Virus record (IMG/VR): IMGVR_UViG_3300042305_002088
Coordinates: 39,279-103,278 of that record
Strand: one strand, 5' to 3'
DNA: 64,000 nt
Source of the DNA: a virus
The notes under the pieces are model-generated. The model was not told where the DNA came from. It did no database searches and saw nothing but the letters and a program-made list of their open reading frames with translations. Both the position numbers and the translations under genes were made by a program. This document shows positions 7,853 through 16,171 of the stretch, piece by piece (within the stretch, counting starts at the first letter, position 1; each line of letters opens with the position of its first letter).

Positions 7853-9207
7853 TGTCTTCTAAACTCGATCTTGATTATTACGAGAATATAATCCTCTTTA
7901 ACTCTCTCCTAAGTCAGGAGTATCTCTCGTCGATTATAGAGTATGCAGATCCTGCTTACTTTAATGACAGTAATATTAAAACTGTCTTTAAGGCTATAAC
8001 TTCATTCTTTAATGAAAGAGGTTTATGTCCTTCAGTTACAGAATTAAAAGCTCGTCTTACTACTGATGAAGAGAGAAAAGCTTTTAATGAAGTAGCAGTT
8101 AAGTTTAAAGAACTTGATACAAAGTTTAATAAAGAGGAGTTGCTCAATAATACAGAGCGCTTTCTTAAAGAGCGGTGCTTATATAAAACTATTGTTGATA
8201 CTGCTGAGAAGTACGCTCAAGGTAAAGCAGATCCTGCCGATACTTTAAGAGACTTTGAAAAAGCTTATAATATTACTTTAGCTGAAGACTTTGGTTCTTG
8301 GTATTTCGAAGACATTGATGAGCACATTAATGAATTAACTAAAATTTATAACCCACTACCTACTGGTTGGAACTTCTTAGATGAAAGATTAGAAGGTGGG
8401 TTATTCCCTAAAACTTTAACATGCCTTGTCGGGCAGGTCAATGTCGGTAAGAGTATCTTTTTAGGCAATTTAGCCACTAATATGGTTATGAAGGGTAAGA
8501 ATGTCTTACTCATTTCTCTTGAGATGTCTGAGTTCATGTATGCAAAGAGAATTAGTACTCAGCTAACTCAAATTCCTCATAACGACTTAAAGGTTTATAC
8601 AGATGAACTTAAGCAGCAGATTAGTCATCTTAAAAAGCAATTAGACTCTAGACTGATTATTAAAGAGTATGCACCTAAAACAATTACCGTACGTCACGTT
8701 GACGGGTATATTGGTAAATTAAAGCATAAAGGGTTTACTCCAGAGGTTGTAGTTATCGACTATATCAATCTTTTAAAACCAACTTCAAAGAATCTAAATT
8801 CTTATGCTGAAGTTAAAGAGATTGCTGAACAACTCCGTGCACTCTCCTTTAAATATAATATACCGTTTGTTACGGCATCTCAATTAAACCGTGGAGCATT
8901 TAACACAGCATCGCCCGGGATGGAGGGCATTTCTGAAAGTATTGGCCTTGCTGCCACTTGTGACGTTATTTGCTCTCTTTGGCAGGAAGAAGAAGACAAA
9001 GAACTCGGACTCATTCATTTGGGTATGCAAAAAAACCGATTCGGGGTTAACTACGGTCACTGTACCTTTAAAGTTAAGTACGAAACACTCACACTCACTG
9101 AAGTTAACCCAGACCATTTTGCCCAAGAAAATACTCAACAAGCTGTACAAGAAGCTGAAAACACTTTAGCAAAATTAACAGAAGATAAAAAAGATCCGGA
9201 AACTTGA
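7852..9207 (+). CDS. 41: Replicative DNA helicase (T4 gp41, DnaB family)
   Basis: 451 residues; hexameric 5'-3' helicase that unwinds the fork and works with primase. Walker A is GQVNVGKS (194-201), and EVVVIDYINLL is the Walker B/H2 strand. FVTASQLNRG is the H3 motif with its Gln sensor, and KNRFGVNYG carries the arginine-finger region. I chose the ATG at 7852, inside the uvsX stop, over the TTG one codon upstream. The N-terminal about 130 residues are the helical hairpin region expected for gp41. Confidence 0.95.
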   Translation: MSSKLDLDYYENIILFNSLLSQEYLSSIIEYADPAYFNDSNIKTVFKAITSFFNERGLCPSVTELKARLTTDEERKAFNEVAVKFKELDTKFNKEELLNNTERFLKERCLYKTIVDTAEKYAQGKADPADTLRDFEKAYNITLAEDFGSWYFEDIDEHINELTKIYNPLPTGWNFLDERLEGGLFPKTLTCLVGQVNVGKSIFLGNLATNMVMKGKNVLLISLEMSEFMYAKRISTQLTQIPHNDLKVYTDELKQQISHLKKQLDSRLIIKEYAPKTITVRHVDGYIGKLKHKGFTPEVVVIDYINLLKPTSKNLNSYAEVKEIAEQLRALSFKYNIPFVTASQLNRGAFNTASPGMEGISESIGLAATCDVICSLWQEEEDKELGLIHLGMQKNRFGVNYGHCTFKVKYETLTLTEVNPDHFAQENTQQAVQEAENTLAKLTEDKKDPET

Positions 9208-9210
9208 TTA

Positions 9211-9244
9211 TTGGAGTAGTATGTAGTAAATACTCTACATACAA
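9211..9244 (+). promoter_or_regulatory. Candidate split ribosome-binding site with looping hairpin
   Basis: The only Shine-Dalgarno-like string before the ATG at 9245 is TTGGAG at 9211-9216, too far away in linear distance. Between them an 8-bp inverted repeat (GTATGTAG at 9219-9226, CTACATAC at 9235-9242, 8-nt loop) would fold away the spacer and bring the site to about 4 nt from the ATG. T4 gene 25 is known for a comparable hairpin-split site. Confidence 0.5.
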
Positions 9245-9553
9245 ATGTTTAACGAAAAAGTCCTCAATGATTTTAATTCTCGAACAAATCCATTAAATCA
9301 GATTTGTACAAAAGAGTATATTCTTGGGGTATTTAAATTTGGATCTTTTCTTTCTATCATTCATAATAAAAGACTAAACCCTGCTGCTATATTTGTATGT
9401 ATTTTAGAGAACAAAGAAATAAGAGACTTATTTGTAGAAGTTACTCATTCAGACAGTGTGCACGAAGCCTTACTTGGCCTGTTGCAATTATACCCCCCGC
9501 TATTAAAATCGAAAAATACCAAACGGTTGTTTAAGAAGTCGATAGCAAAGTGA
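9245..9553 (+). CDS. Small hypothetical protein, positional counterpart of T4 gp33
   Basis: 102 residues, not recognised by motif. It has a hydrophobic core (ILGVFKFGSFLSII near 28-41), an acidic stretch (ENKEIRDLFVEV) and a basic C-terminus (KNTKRLFKKSIAK). In T4 the transcription order is 33-59-32, and here this gene is followed by a gp59-like gene and gp32. Position and size therefore fit the late-transcription co-activator gp33 (112 residues), but no sequence motif supports it. Its end overlaps the next gene by 4 nt. Confidence 0.5.
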   Translation: MFNEKVLNDFNSRTNPLNQICTKEYILGVFKFGSFLSIIHNKRLNPAAIFVCILENKEIRDLFVEVTHSDSVHEALLGLLQLYPPLLKSKNTKRLFKKSIAK

Positions 9554-10221
9554 TTACTGATTTAGAGCGCAGAATTTATAACAAACATTTAGCTGTATCT
9601 CGTTCTCTACGAGGTAAGGCTTTTAAGTTAAAACAAGACTTTACAGACTTTCAAAACGATCCCAAATATCTTCATATTAAGCGTCTTGCTACCTTCTTTT
9701 CCAAGTACCCAGACGTTAATATGGATACCTATTTTATAGCACCTTATAAACTCTATACAGACGTTCAATATTTTGATCTATCTTATTTTGCATCGCCGAG
9801 AGCCATCAAAACTTATACAATTTATAAACAACAACTCTTACAAGAATCACCAGACTCTCAAAAAACAGATGTTAAGGAATCATTAACATTTTTAGTCCGT
9901 TATTGTTTACAGAACAGTATTCAACTTCATGATTACGTCTTTCATAAAGAAAAAGGAATAGAGCCAATTTGGACATACCATATTAAACATAACAAAATTA
10001 ACCCTTACGTTTTAATGGAATTTCCAAATCTTTTTCATACAATACAAGAAATGCCGAGAGATGAGAGGGAAATACTTCTAGGTCGTTTTGGAACTAATTT
10101 CCTCGAATACCGGACACGATATATGAATTCTAAAGAACTAAGACCGTTTTTGGAAAAAGCTTTTGTTCGCCTAAAACTTTTTGTAGATAAAAACTTGAAC
10201 TCTGCAAAATATCAACCATAA
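9550..10221 (+). CDS. 59: Putative helicase loader (T4 gp59-like)
   Basis: 223 residues, mostly helical and basic, close to the 217 of T4 gp59, which loads gp41 helicase on gp32-coated DNA. The pattern in the middle (RLATFFSKYPDVNMDTYF, then FYREY-like YTIYKQQL) is reminiscent of gp59 but weak. The case rests mainly on synteny: it lies directly between a gp33-sized gene and gp32, as in T4. Start is GTG at 9550, overlapping the preceding stop (GTGATTAC). Confidence 0.55.
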   Translation: MITDLERRIYNKHLAVSRSLRGKAFKLKQDFTDFQNDPKYLHIKRLATFFSKYPDVNMDTYFIAPYKLYTDVQYFDLSYFASPRAIKTYTIYKQQLLQESPDSQKTDVKESLTFLVRYCLQNSIQLHDYVFHKEKGIEPIWTYHIKHNKINPYVLMEFPNLFHTIQEMPRDEREILLGRFGTNFLEYRTRYMNSKELRPFLEKAFVRLKLFVDKNLNSAKYQP

Positions 10222-10231
10222 TAATAACACT

Positions 10232-11158
10232 ATGACATTCACTAAAAATATGTTTAACGAAATTAAGGCCTCTTTGTCTGATAAGAAAGATTCTTCTTAT
10301 AAAGAGATCATGAAATTTGAGCCCGGCAAGACTTACGTTGTTCGTCTTGTACCTAATGTTACCGATCCTAAATCGACCATGTATCATTACTATCACCATT
10401 CCTGGAACAGCCTTTGTACAGGTCAGTTTGTTACTACCCTTTGCCCTTCGACTTATGGAGAGCAATGCCCTATTGATCAACTCGTTCTTAAGACCTACAA
10501 TACAGGTTCTGCAGAAGAGAAGGAGAAGATTAAGCCTATTACTCGTAAAGAGAACTGGTATGTTAATGCTTATGTTATCTCTGATCCTACCAACCCTGAG
10601 AACGAAGGTAAGGTTAAGGTTATTCGCTACGGTAAAGAGCTTGCTAAGATTATTAACTCTGCCATTGATGGCGATGATGCCGATGAGTTTGGTGTTAAGA
10701 TCTTTGACGTTGCTGAAGGCTGTTCTCTGAAGGTTAAGTGTGAATCCCGCACTGGTATGGGCGGTAGCCGAGCTTTTGTTACTTACTCGGCCTCTAAGTT
10801 CACCTCACCTTCTAAGCTTGAGGGTATTGATGCCAAGAAGCTCGACGCTATCTATGAATCCGCTCACGATCTTAGTAAGCTTGTTAAACCTAAGACTTAT
10901 GCTGAGCTTCAACGTATGCTCGATCAGCACTTCTTCTGCATTCAAGATGTAACTAATCTTGAAGAAGAAGACGAAACACCAACACCTGCTAAAGTAGCTG
11001 AGGTTAAAAAGAACGATGCTCTTGATTCAATCTTTGCAGGTATTAAAGAGTCTACCTCTACTACTGAGCCTGCTGTATCTAAAGTAGCAGTCTCTGAAGA
11101 GAAGCCTGCCGTGGATGACACTGATGCTAAACTCAAAGAACTTCTCGCAAGTCTCTAA
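10232..11158 (+). CDS. 32: Single-stranded DNA-binding protein (T4 gp32-like)
   Basis: 308 residues (T4: 301). It has the three-part gp32 plan: a basic N-terminal cooperativity region, an OB-fold core with zinc-type insertion, and an acidic, variable C-terminal tail (about 240-308) used to recruit partners. The zinc region reads YHHSW then TLCPSTYGEQCPID: H55 or H56, C71 and C79 align with T4 ligands H64, C77 and C87, while the fourth ligand C90 is replaced by D82. There is no Shine-Dalgarno in the 24 nt before the ATG. Confidence 0.93.
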   Translation: MTFTKNMFNEIKASLSDKKDSSYKEIMKFEPGKTYVVRLVPNVTDPKSTMYHYYHHSWNSLCTGQFVTTLCPSTYGEQCPIDQLVLKTYNTGSAEEKEKIKPITRKENWYVNAYVISDPTNPENEGKVKVIRYGKELAKIINSAIDGDDADEFGVKIFDVAEGCSLKVKCESRTGMGGSRAFVTYSASKFTSPSKLEGIDAKKLDAIYESAHDLSKLVKPKTYAELQRMLDQHFFCIQDVTNLEEEDETPTPAKVAEVKKNDALDSIFAGIKESTSTTEPAVSKVAVSEEKPAVDDTDAKLKELLASL

Positions 11159-11161
11159 TTT

Positions 11162-11827
11162 ATGTTAAGAAGTAAAAAGAAACTCCAATACGCTAACCAC
11201 AACGTAATTCATTCTCAAGAAGAGATTAATGAGCTTATTGAGAATGGAGCTAAAGCTTACGAAGCATATCTTGATGCCTTAGGTTTTGACTGGCGCAATG
11301 ACCCTAATAGTTCAGATACACCTCGTCGTGTTGCCAAGGCATTTGTTACAGACCTAGCTATGGGCTGTTATACAGAACCACCTAAAGTGACTGCCTTTGA
11401 TAACGTAGATAGTTACGATGGTATGGTCTGTCAGAATAACATTAAGGTTGTTTCGATGTGCTCTCATCACCATGCACCTTTTATGGGTGTTGCGCACGTT
11501 GCCTATATACCTGCTGCAAATGGTAAAGTAATTGGTCTCTCGAAGCTCAATCGTATTGTTGATTGGTTTTCACGCCGCCCTCAAGTTCAGGAGAACCTTA
11601 CTATGCAGATTCACCAGTATATTGATGCAGTCTGCGAGAAGAATAAAGGAGTAGCTGTCTTAATTGAAGCTAATCATACTTGCTGTTCTAATCGCGGTAT
11701 TAAACATGATAGTACTATGAGGACTGCTAGAATGTCTGGATCTTTCTTAGATGAAAAAGATAATTCAAGGGCTGAGTTTTACAAATTTGTTGAATTTGCC
11801 CAAAACAATAAAGGCCACATTTCGTAA
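11162..11827 (+). CDS. folE: GTP cyclohydrolase I (FolE)
   Basis: 221 residues; converts GTP to 7,8-dihydroneopterin triphosphate, the shared first intermediate of folate and of queuosine/7-deazaguanine. The catalytic zinc ligands are C100 and H103 in SMCSHHHAP and a Cys in HTCCSNRGI (174-175). The signature [20 protein letters not shown] (125-144) is diagnostic. It lies 3 nt after gp32. Given queF and a dpdA-like gene in the same window, supplying deazapurine precursor is the likeliest reason to carry it. Topping up folate (also the formyl donor's carrier) is an alternative. Confidence 0.92.
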   Translation: MLRSKKKLQYANHNVIHSQEEINELIENGAKAYEAYLDALGFDWRNDPNSSDTPRRVAKAFVTDLAMGCYTEPPKVTAFDNVDSYDGMVCQNNIKVVSMCSHHHAPFMGVAHVAYIPAANGKVIGLSKLNRIVDWFSRRPQVQENLTMQIHQYIDAVCEKNKGVAVLIEANHTCCSNRGIKHDSTMRTARMSGSFLDEKDNSRAEFYKFVEFAQNNKGHIS

Positions 11828-11828
11828 A

Positions 11829-12278
11829 ATGATCACGGATGAACAACTTGCAACAGCGCTAGTCGCTAAAATGGCTGGTATGGAGCTTAAAAAGGTTGAC
11901 GATAACACCCTTACTCAATCTTCTACTGGTCCTGCTACTAAAATTGACCCGAAGAATTTTCTTCCCGGGGTTCAACAACATCAGCAAAACCAGCAGCAAA
12001 GAATGATCGAAGAGCTCAATAGGCAGGCTATGATGGCCCATCCACTACCTCAGCAGCAAATGCCTATTCAACAAGCGCCTGTTGTTCAAACAGTAAGTAC
12101 ACCACAACCGCAAACCTTCACGGGACAGGATCCTAATCAATTAACCTTTGATTTTATTGATGAAGCTACACAGAAAAAGTCACTTAAGCAGCTTGATTTA
12201 ATTGTTGATTACCTGTATTCTATTAACAACAAATTAGATAAGATTTTAAGTCGTGACAAACATTCTGTCTCTCAATAA
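11829..12278 (+). CDS. Hypothetical Gln-rich protein before the sliding clamp gene
   Basis: 149 residues, not recognised. The ATG at 11829, 1 nt after the folE stop, is preferred over an in-frame ATG at 11751 that would lie inside folE. The middle (about 45-100) is rich in Gln, Pro and Met and probably disordered. Near residue 107 is NQLTFDFIDE, whose QLTFDF core resembles the QL-S/D-LF type clamp-binding peptide. The C-terminus (about 117-143) is a short amphipathic helix or coiled coil. The last 26 nt overlap the clamp gene. A clamp-associated role is inference only. Confidence 0.55.
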   Translation: MITDEQLATALVAKMAGMELKKVDDNTLTQSSTGPATKIDPKNFLPGVQQHQQNQQQRMIEELNRQAMMAHPLPQQQMPIQQAPVVQTVSTPQPQTFTGQDPNQLTFDFIDEATQKKSLKQLDLIVDYLYSINNKLDKILSRDKHSVSQ

Positions 12279-12990
12279 AGAATCCTTCGTACAGAAGTTC
12301 TTAACACCTATCAGCAAATTAGCTGATAACGTTTCAATATCGTTTAATGATGATGAGGTGTTTACTACTTGTGCTTCTCAAGACGGGTCAATTGTATTAC
12401 TGGCCAGTTATAAAACTGATACAGCTGTAAAAGGTATTCCTCGGATTAATCTTCCTGATGTTAAGAAGTTTGTAAGGCTTCTTGATTGTGTAGACCAGGA
12501 TAATATTGCCTTAACCATTGAGAACAATCATCTCAAGTATACTACTCCTTCCTTTAAGTTTAATTACTTCTTACTTGAAGACAGCTACATGCAGAGGTGC
12601 CCGGTTAACCCAGATAAGATTAAACAGCTAAAATATGATACAGCTTTCCTTTTACCTAATACAAAGTTTAATGAAGTATTAAAGGGTAGCTCCATTGCTA
12701 CAGATTCTGATAAGTTATATTTTTATACAAAAGACGGTAAGGTGTATTGTGAATTAAATGATCTGGAAAGACAGAACATTAATAATATTACATATCTTGT
12801 AGCAGAGAAGTTTGTTGGTGAAAGCATTAAGAATACTTTACCTCTTAACTTAGAGAATATCCGTTTACTTGCTGGAACTAAATGCAACGAATTCACTGTA
12901 AAGGTTAACAACGAACTAAAAGTAACCCTTTTTCAGATTGAAGAAAAAGATATTGATATAAAATTTATTATATCAGCGCTGGTAAAATAA
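12253..12990 (+). CDS. 45: DNA polymerase sliding clamp (T4 gp45-like)
   Basis: 245 residues (T4 gp45: 228). The pattern of alternating strands, with an opening SLNKESFVQKFLTPISKLAD helix and a C-terminal FQIEEKDIDIKFIISALVK strand, fits the two-domain PCNA-type clamp. It also has a 'VFTTCASQDGSIVLLASY' strand pair near residue 35. It tethers polymerase to DNA and in T4 is the mobile activator of late transcription. Start is GTG at 12253, inside the preceding gene. Clamps are poorly conserved, so this rests on fold-like pattern and context. Confidence 0.75.
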   Translation: MTNILSLNKESFVQKFLTPISKLADNVSISFNDDEVFTTCASQDGSIVLLASYKTDTAVKGIPRINLPDVKKFVRLLDCVDQDNIALTIENNHLKYTTPSFKFNYFLLEDSYMQRCPVNPDKIKQLKYDTAFLLPNTKFNEVLKGSSIATDSDKLYFYTKDGKVYCELNDLERQNINNITYLVAEKFVGESIKNTLPLNLENIRLLAGTKCNEFTVKVNNELKVTLFQIEEKDIDIKFIISALVK

Positions 12991-13013
12991 CACCTTGTAG
13001 TATAAGTTTTAAT

Positions 13014-13343
13014 ATGTCAAATAAATTGTCCACATTAGGTTACACACTGAAACGTTTACGGGATTCAGGTTATTATGCTCATAAACTTTTTACTGAGTAC
13101 AATGAAGCTGATCCTCGAGCTTGGACAATTGTTATCGACCCAAGTGTATCATCAGTGTTTTGCACCTGCTTTGTCAACGAACCTTTTTATGGAGATTCTT
13201 ATTTTGAGTTAACAGATGGTGATCAAAGAATTCCTGGTCGTTTAAAAATTTCTACCTCTTCGTTTGAGGTACTTGTTGAGCATTTAGTCAAATATAACAT
13301 TAATAATAAAGCACCAGGGTATAATAAGAAATTTAATAAATAA
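13014..13343 (+). CDS. Hypothetical protein
   Basis: 109 residues, not recognised. It is compact, opening LSTLGYTLKRLRDSGYYAHKLF, followed by DPRAWTIVIDPSVSSVFCTC and a basic Asn/Lys-rich C-terminus. Two Cys (CTC) lie mid-protein. It has no membrane segment. The gene lies alone between the clamp and the gene upstream of terminase, with 23-nt and 4-nt gaps. Confidence 0.55.
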   Translation: MSNKLSTLGYTLKRLRDSGYYAHKLFTEYNEADPRAWTIVIDPSVSSVFCTCFVNEPFYGDSYFELTDGDQRIPGRLKISTSSFEVLVEHLVKYNINNKAPGYNKKFNK

Positions 13344-13347
13344 TTGT

Positions 13348-13722
13348 ATGCCCGGGGAGGACAAAAATAAAAAGAAACCCAAACGGGCTTATCGTAAAAA
13401 GAAGACTGATGCTATGGGTCTGAGTGCCCTAAACCCTGAAGATCAATTACTACCAGCTAAACAGTTAGCACAAGTTGAAGATGTTATTAAACAGGCTTTT
13501 CTTCGCTTCTACGATAACGCAACCCTAAAACAATATAAGGTTAAAGATCTAGAACACCTTGATACTGTTGTATCAGAGTTTTTAGGTTCATTTATGATTT
13601 TAGGTTACGATATAAATGGTGAAAAGGTTCTTATTATGCATGCCACAAACCCTCATGATAGGGATGCACTTATAGAGCATATGAGAACAACATTGCTTGG
13701 AATTATCAATCCACAAGGTTAA
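13348..13722 (+). CDS. Hypothetical protein upstream of terminase large subunit
   Basis: 124 residues with a strongly basic N-terminus (KNKKKPKRAYRKKK, residues 6-19) followed by a compact alpha/beta region. The place directly before gp17 is where T4 has gp16, but the gp16-type sequence is found instead at 28639, so this is probably not the small terminase. The basic arm suggests nucleic-acid contact. Function unknown. Confidence 0.55.
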   Translation: MPGEDKNKKKPKRAYRKKKTDAMGLSALNPEDQLLPAKQLAQVEDVIKQAFLRFYDNATLKQYKVKDLEHLDTVVSEFLGSFMILGYDINGEKVLIMHATNPHDRDALIEHMRTTLLGIINPQG

Positions 13723-13730
13723 ATAACTTC

Positions 13731-15512
13731 GTGCCAAAAAACGAAGAGGTATTTAAAGATCCCTACGAAGATGTTATAATAGAGAACCCTATAGACGATT
13801 CTCAGTTCTATAGAGGTGATAAAAATGTACCAAAAGAGGATGCCCAGTTTGAATGGACTCCTAAGATGGTTAAGGAGCTCAAGAAGTGTAAAGAGAATAT
13901 CATACACTTTGCTGAGAACCATTTCTGGATTGTAAACCTCGATCGAGGTAAGATGAAGATTGAGCTCTATAAAGCTCAAAAACGTGCCCTTAAGTCTCTT
14001 GCCGACAATAGGTTTGTCTGTGTCTTAGCCTCCCGTCAATGTGGTAAGACGACGATTACTACGATATACGCGCTCTGGAATACCTGCTTCTTTGACGACC
14101 AAAGAGTTATTATTGTTGCCAATAAAGAAAATACTGCAATTAACATTTTTAAGAGAATAAGAATGGCTTATGAATTATTACCGAACTATCTCAAACCCGG
14201 TGTTAAAGAGTATGGTAAGACGGGTGTTACTTTTGCTAACGGTTCTAGTATAGGTATTAGTACCACGACGTCGACAGCAGCTCGTGGTGATACGGCTTCT
14301 ATTCTTTGTATTGACGAGGCAGCTTTCATTGACCCTCACTTTATGGATGAGTTCTGGAAATCAGTTATCCCGATTGTTTCATCTGGTAAAAAGACAAAAA
14401 TTTTCATGGTCAGTACCCCAAACGGTTCAGGTAACAAGTTTTACGAAATATATTCTGGTGCTGAAAAGGAAACTAATGGTTGGACAGCTGAAAGAATTGA
14501 TTGGTGGGATGTTCCCGGAAGAGGTGAAAAGTGGCGAAAGCAGATGGTAGCAGCTCTTGGTTCTGATGAAGCTTTTCAACAAGAGTTTGGTAATACGTTT
14601 CTTGATGCTGGTAATTCTGCAGTCGGAGCTTCGGTTATTGAGAGATTTAAAGAAAATAAAAAACCTGCCATCCATACAAGCGATGAAGGTGCGTACAAAG
14701 TCTTTGAGGTCCCAGATATTAACAAACTTTACGCAATCGGTGTTGACGTCGGAGAGGGTATTGGGAGAGCCTCCTCTGTGGCCCAAGTACTTGATGTTAC
14801 AGACTTAACTGACATTAAACAGGTAGCTGTGTACGGAACTAATACTGTTGAACCTTATCACTATGCTAACAAATTAGTTAATCTTTGTTCCCAATGGGGT
14901 AACCCACCTCTGTTAGTTGAGAGAAATAACTGTGGTGCACAAATTATTGATGCCCTTTTCCACAAACACATGTACGAAAAAATTGTATCATGTTCCAAGT
15001 TAGCCAACACCGGGTCATTTTCTAATACCAGACATCTAGGAATTCTTTCACATAATAATCTCCGCTTTGCAGGTGTTGCTAATATGCGTTACTGGGTCAA
15101 CTTCCTACAGGTTGTCCATATTAATGATCTCGACACAATTAAAGAGTTTGAAACTTTCATCCGTTACCCAAACGGAACTTACAGAAAGAAGAATGACCAA
15201 TTTTACGATGACCGAATTATGTCTCTTGTTTGGGCTTTGTTTATTTTAGAACCAGAAATCTGCCAACAATATTTTGAAGTTAAAGAGTTTGATGACCAAA
15301 ATAAACCTCTACGCATTGGAAACCTCGATTACTATGAACCTGATAAAAGTCTTTATAAGGTAAAAGACTTAAATAATAGTAACAATATAACAACTTTGGG
15401 TAACACTGAAGAGTCAATGTTTCAGCCATTAGTTTCAGAAAAAGAATTTGAAAAAATGTATGATACATCGGATTTAGACGATTTAATGTCTCAAGGTTGG
15501 AAACCAATGTAA
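13731..15512 (+). CDS. 17: Terminase large subunit (T4 gp17)
   Basis: 593 residues (T4: 610); ATPase and nuclease that cuts concatemers and drives DNA into the prohead. Walker A SRQCGKTT is at 101-108 and Walker B ILCIDEAAF at 191-199 (D195, E196). FMVSTPNGSG is the coupling motif. In the RNase H-like nuclease domain, GVDVGEG gives D339, LLVERNNCG gives the Glu, and DDRIMSLVWA the C-terminal acidic residues. The start is GTG with no Shine-Dalgarno; GTTAAATA lies 5 nt before it. Confidence 0.96.
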   Translation: MPKNEEVFKDPYEDVIIENPIDDSQFYRGDKNVPKEDAQFEWTPKMVKELKKCKENIIHFAENHFWIVNLDRGKMKIELYKAQKRALKSLADNRFVCVLASRQCGKTTITTIYALWNTCFFDDQRVIIVANKENTAINIFKRIRMAYELLPNYLKPGVKEYGKTGVTFANGSSIGISTTTSTAARGDTASILCIDEAAFIDPHFMDEFWKSVIPIVSSGKKTKIFMVSTPNGSGNKFYEIYSGAEKETNGWTAERIDWWDVPGRGEKWRKQMVAALGSDEAFQQEFGNTFLDAGNSAVGASVIERFKENKKPAIHTSDEGAYKVFEVPDINKLYAIGVDVGEGIGRASSVAQVLDVTDLTDIKQVAVYGTNTVEPYHYANKLVNLCSQWGNPPLLVERNNCGAQIIDALFHKHMYEKIVSCSKLANTGSFSNTRHLGILSHNNLRFAGVANMRYWVNFLQVVHINDLDTIKEFETFIRYPNGTYRKKNDQFYDDRIMSLVWALFILEPEICQQYFEVKEFDDQNKPLRIGNLDYYEPDKSLYKVKDLNNSNNITTLGNTEESMFQPLVSEKEFEKMYDTSDLDDLMSQGWKPM

Positions 15513-15513
15513 T

Positions 15514-16122
15514 ATGCCAGATAACGACCTTTGCGAGACACCTCAAGCTACCCAGCAATCAGTTCTTAATAGATCAAGTAAAGATAAATTTTTGCTTGTT
15601 TTAAATTTACCTACCATTCTTAAAGAAAGATCTAAAACCGATTCTAAAATTAAACTTGACCCTTTACAGATGAGTGTGCACGGAACTATAGTTCCTGCTA
15701 TTCAGGTACCAGCTAATGAAGTTCGTTTTGCAGGACAATCTTACAATGTATCCTCTCACTCTCGCCCAAACTATCAACCACTAACTGTTAATTTTATTGT
15801 TGACAACAAATTTTATAATTATTGGCTACTTTGGAAATGGTTAGATGTACTCAATACATCCCGTGGTAGCTTGTATGACGGTACAAAAGAAAAAAACAAA
15901 ACAAGACAATATAACACAGAACAAGGAGATCTATTAGAATATCAATCTAATTTAACTGTTTTTAGTTTAAACGAATACAATCAAAGAAGTGTGGAATTTT
16001 TATATTTTAACGCTTTTATAACCAATCTCGGAGCTATTAATTATAGTTATAGAGATTCAGAAATTATAGAAGCCACTGCAGAATTTCAGTTTAGTCAGCT
16101 TAAAATTAATTTATTAAGCTAA
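15514..16122 (+). CDS. Tail-tube-fold structural protein
   Basis: 202 residues. The stretch VRFAGQSYNVSSHSRPN then LTVNFIVDNKF, and the late SYRDSEIIEATAEFQFSQL, follow the strand order of the gp19/tail-tube family ('small molecular binding to the next ring' type). It lies between gp17 and the sheath, where T4 has no tube gene. A tail-terminator or neck-proximal tube ring is a reasonable guess (inference). The ATG is 1 nt after the gp17 stop, so it is translationally coupled. Confidence 0.6.
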   Translation: MPDNDLCETPQATQQSVLNRSSKDKFLLVLNLPTILKERSKTDSKIKLDPLQMSVHGTIVPAIQVPANEVRFAGQSYNVSSHSRPNYQPLTVNFIVDNKFYNYWLLWKWLDVLNTSRGSLYDGTKEKNKTRQYNTEQGDLLEYQSNLTVFSLNEYNQRSVEFLYFNAFITNLGAINYSYRDSEIIEATAEFQFSQLKINLLS

Positions 16123-16150
16123 ATTTCGATAAAAAAATATACCCAGAAAC

Positions 16151-16158
16151 AATAAATA
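16151..16158 (+). promoter_or_regulatory. Late-promoter-like motif AATAAATA before sheath gene
   Basis: An ATAAATA core like the T4/cyanophage late -10 element lies 13 nt before the sheath ATG, in a 49-nt AT-rich gap. No -35 element is expected for this promoter class. Confidence 0.5.
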
Positions 16159-16171
16159 ATAATATAACAAT

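Noticed and set aside
11751-11828. Upstream ATG for the Gln-rich gene inside folE
   Set aside because: The extra residues encode an out-of-frame shadow of folE; the ATG at 11829 is 1 nt after the folE stop, matching the packing style of the genome.
13348-13722. Small terminase gp16 by position before gp17
   Set aside because: No gp16 pattern is visible, while 28639-29148 has the gp16 block order and tail.
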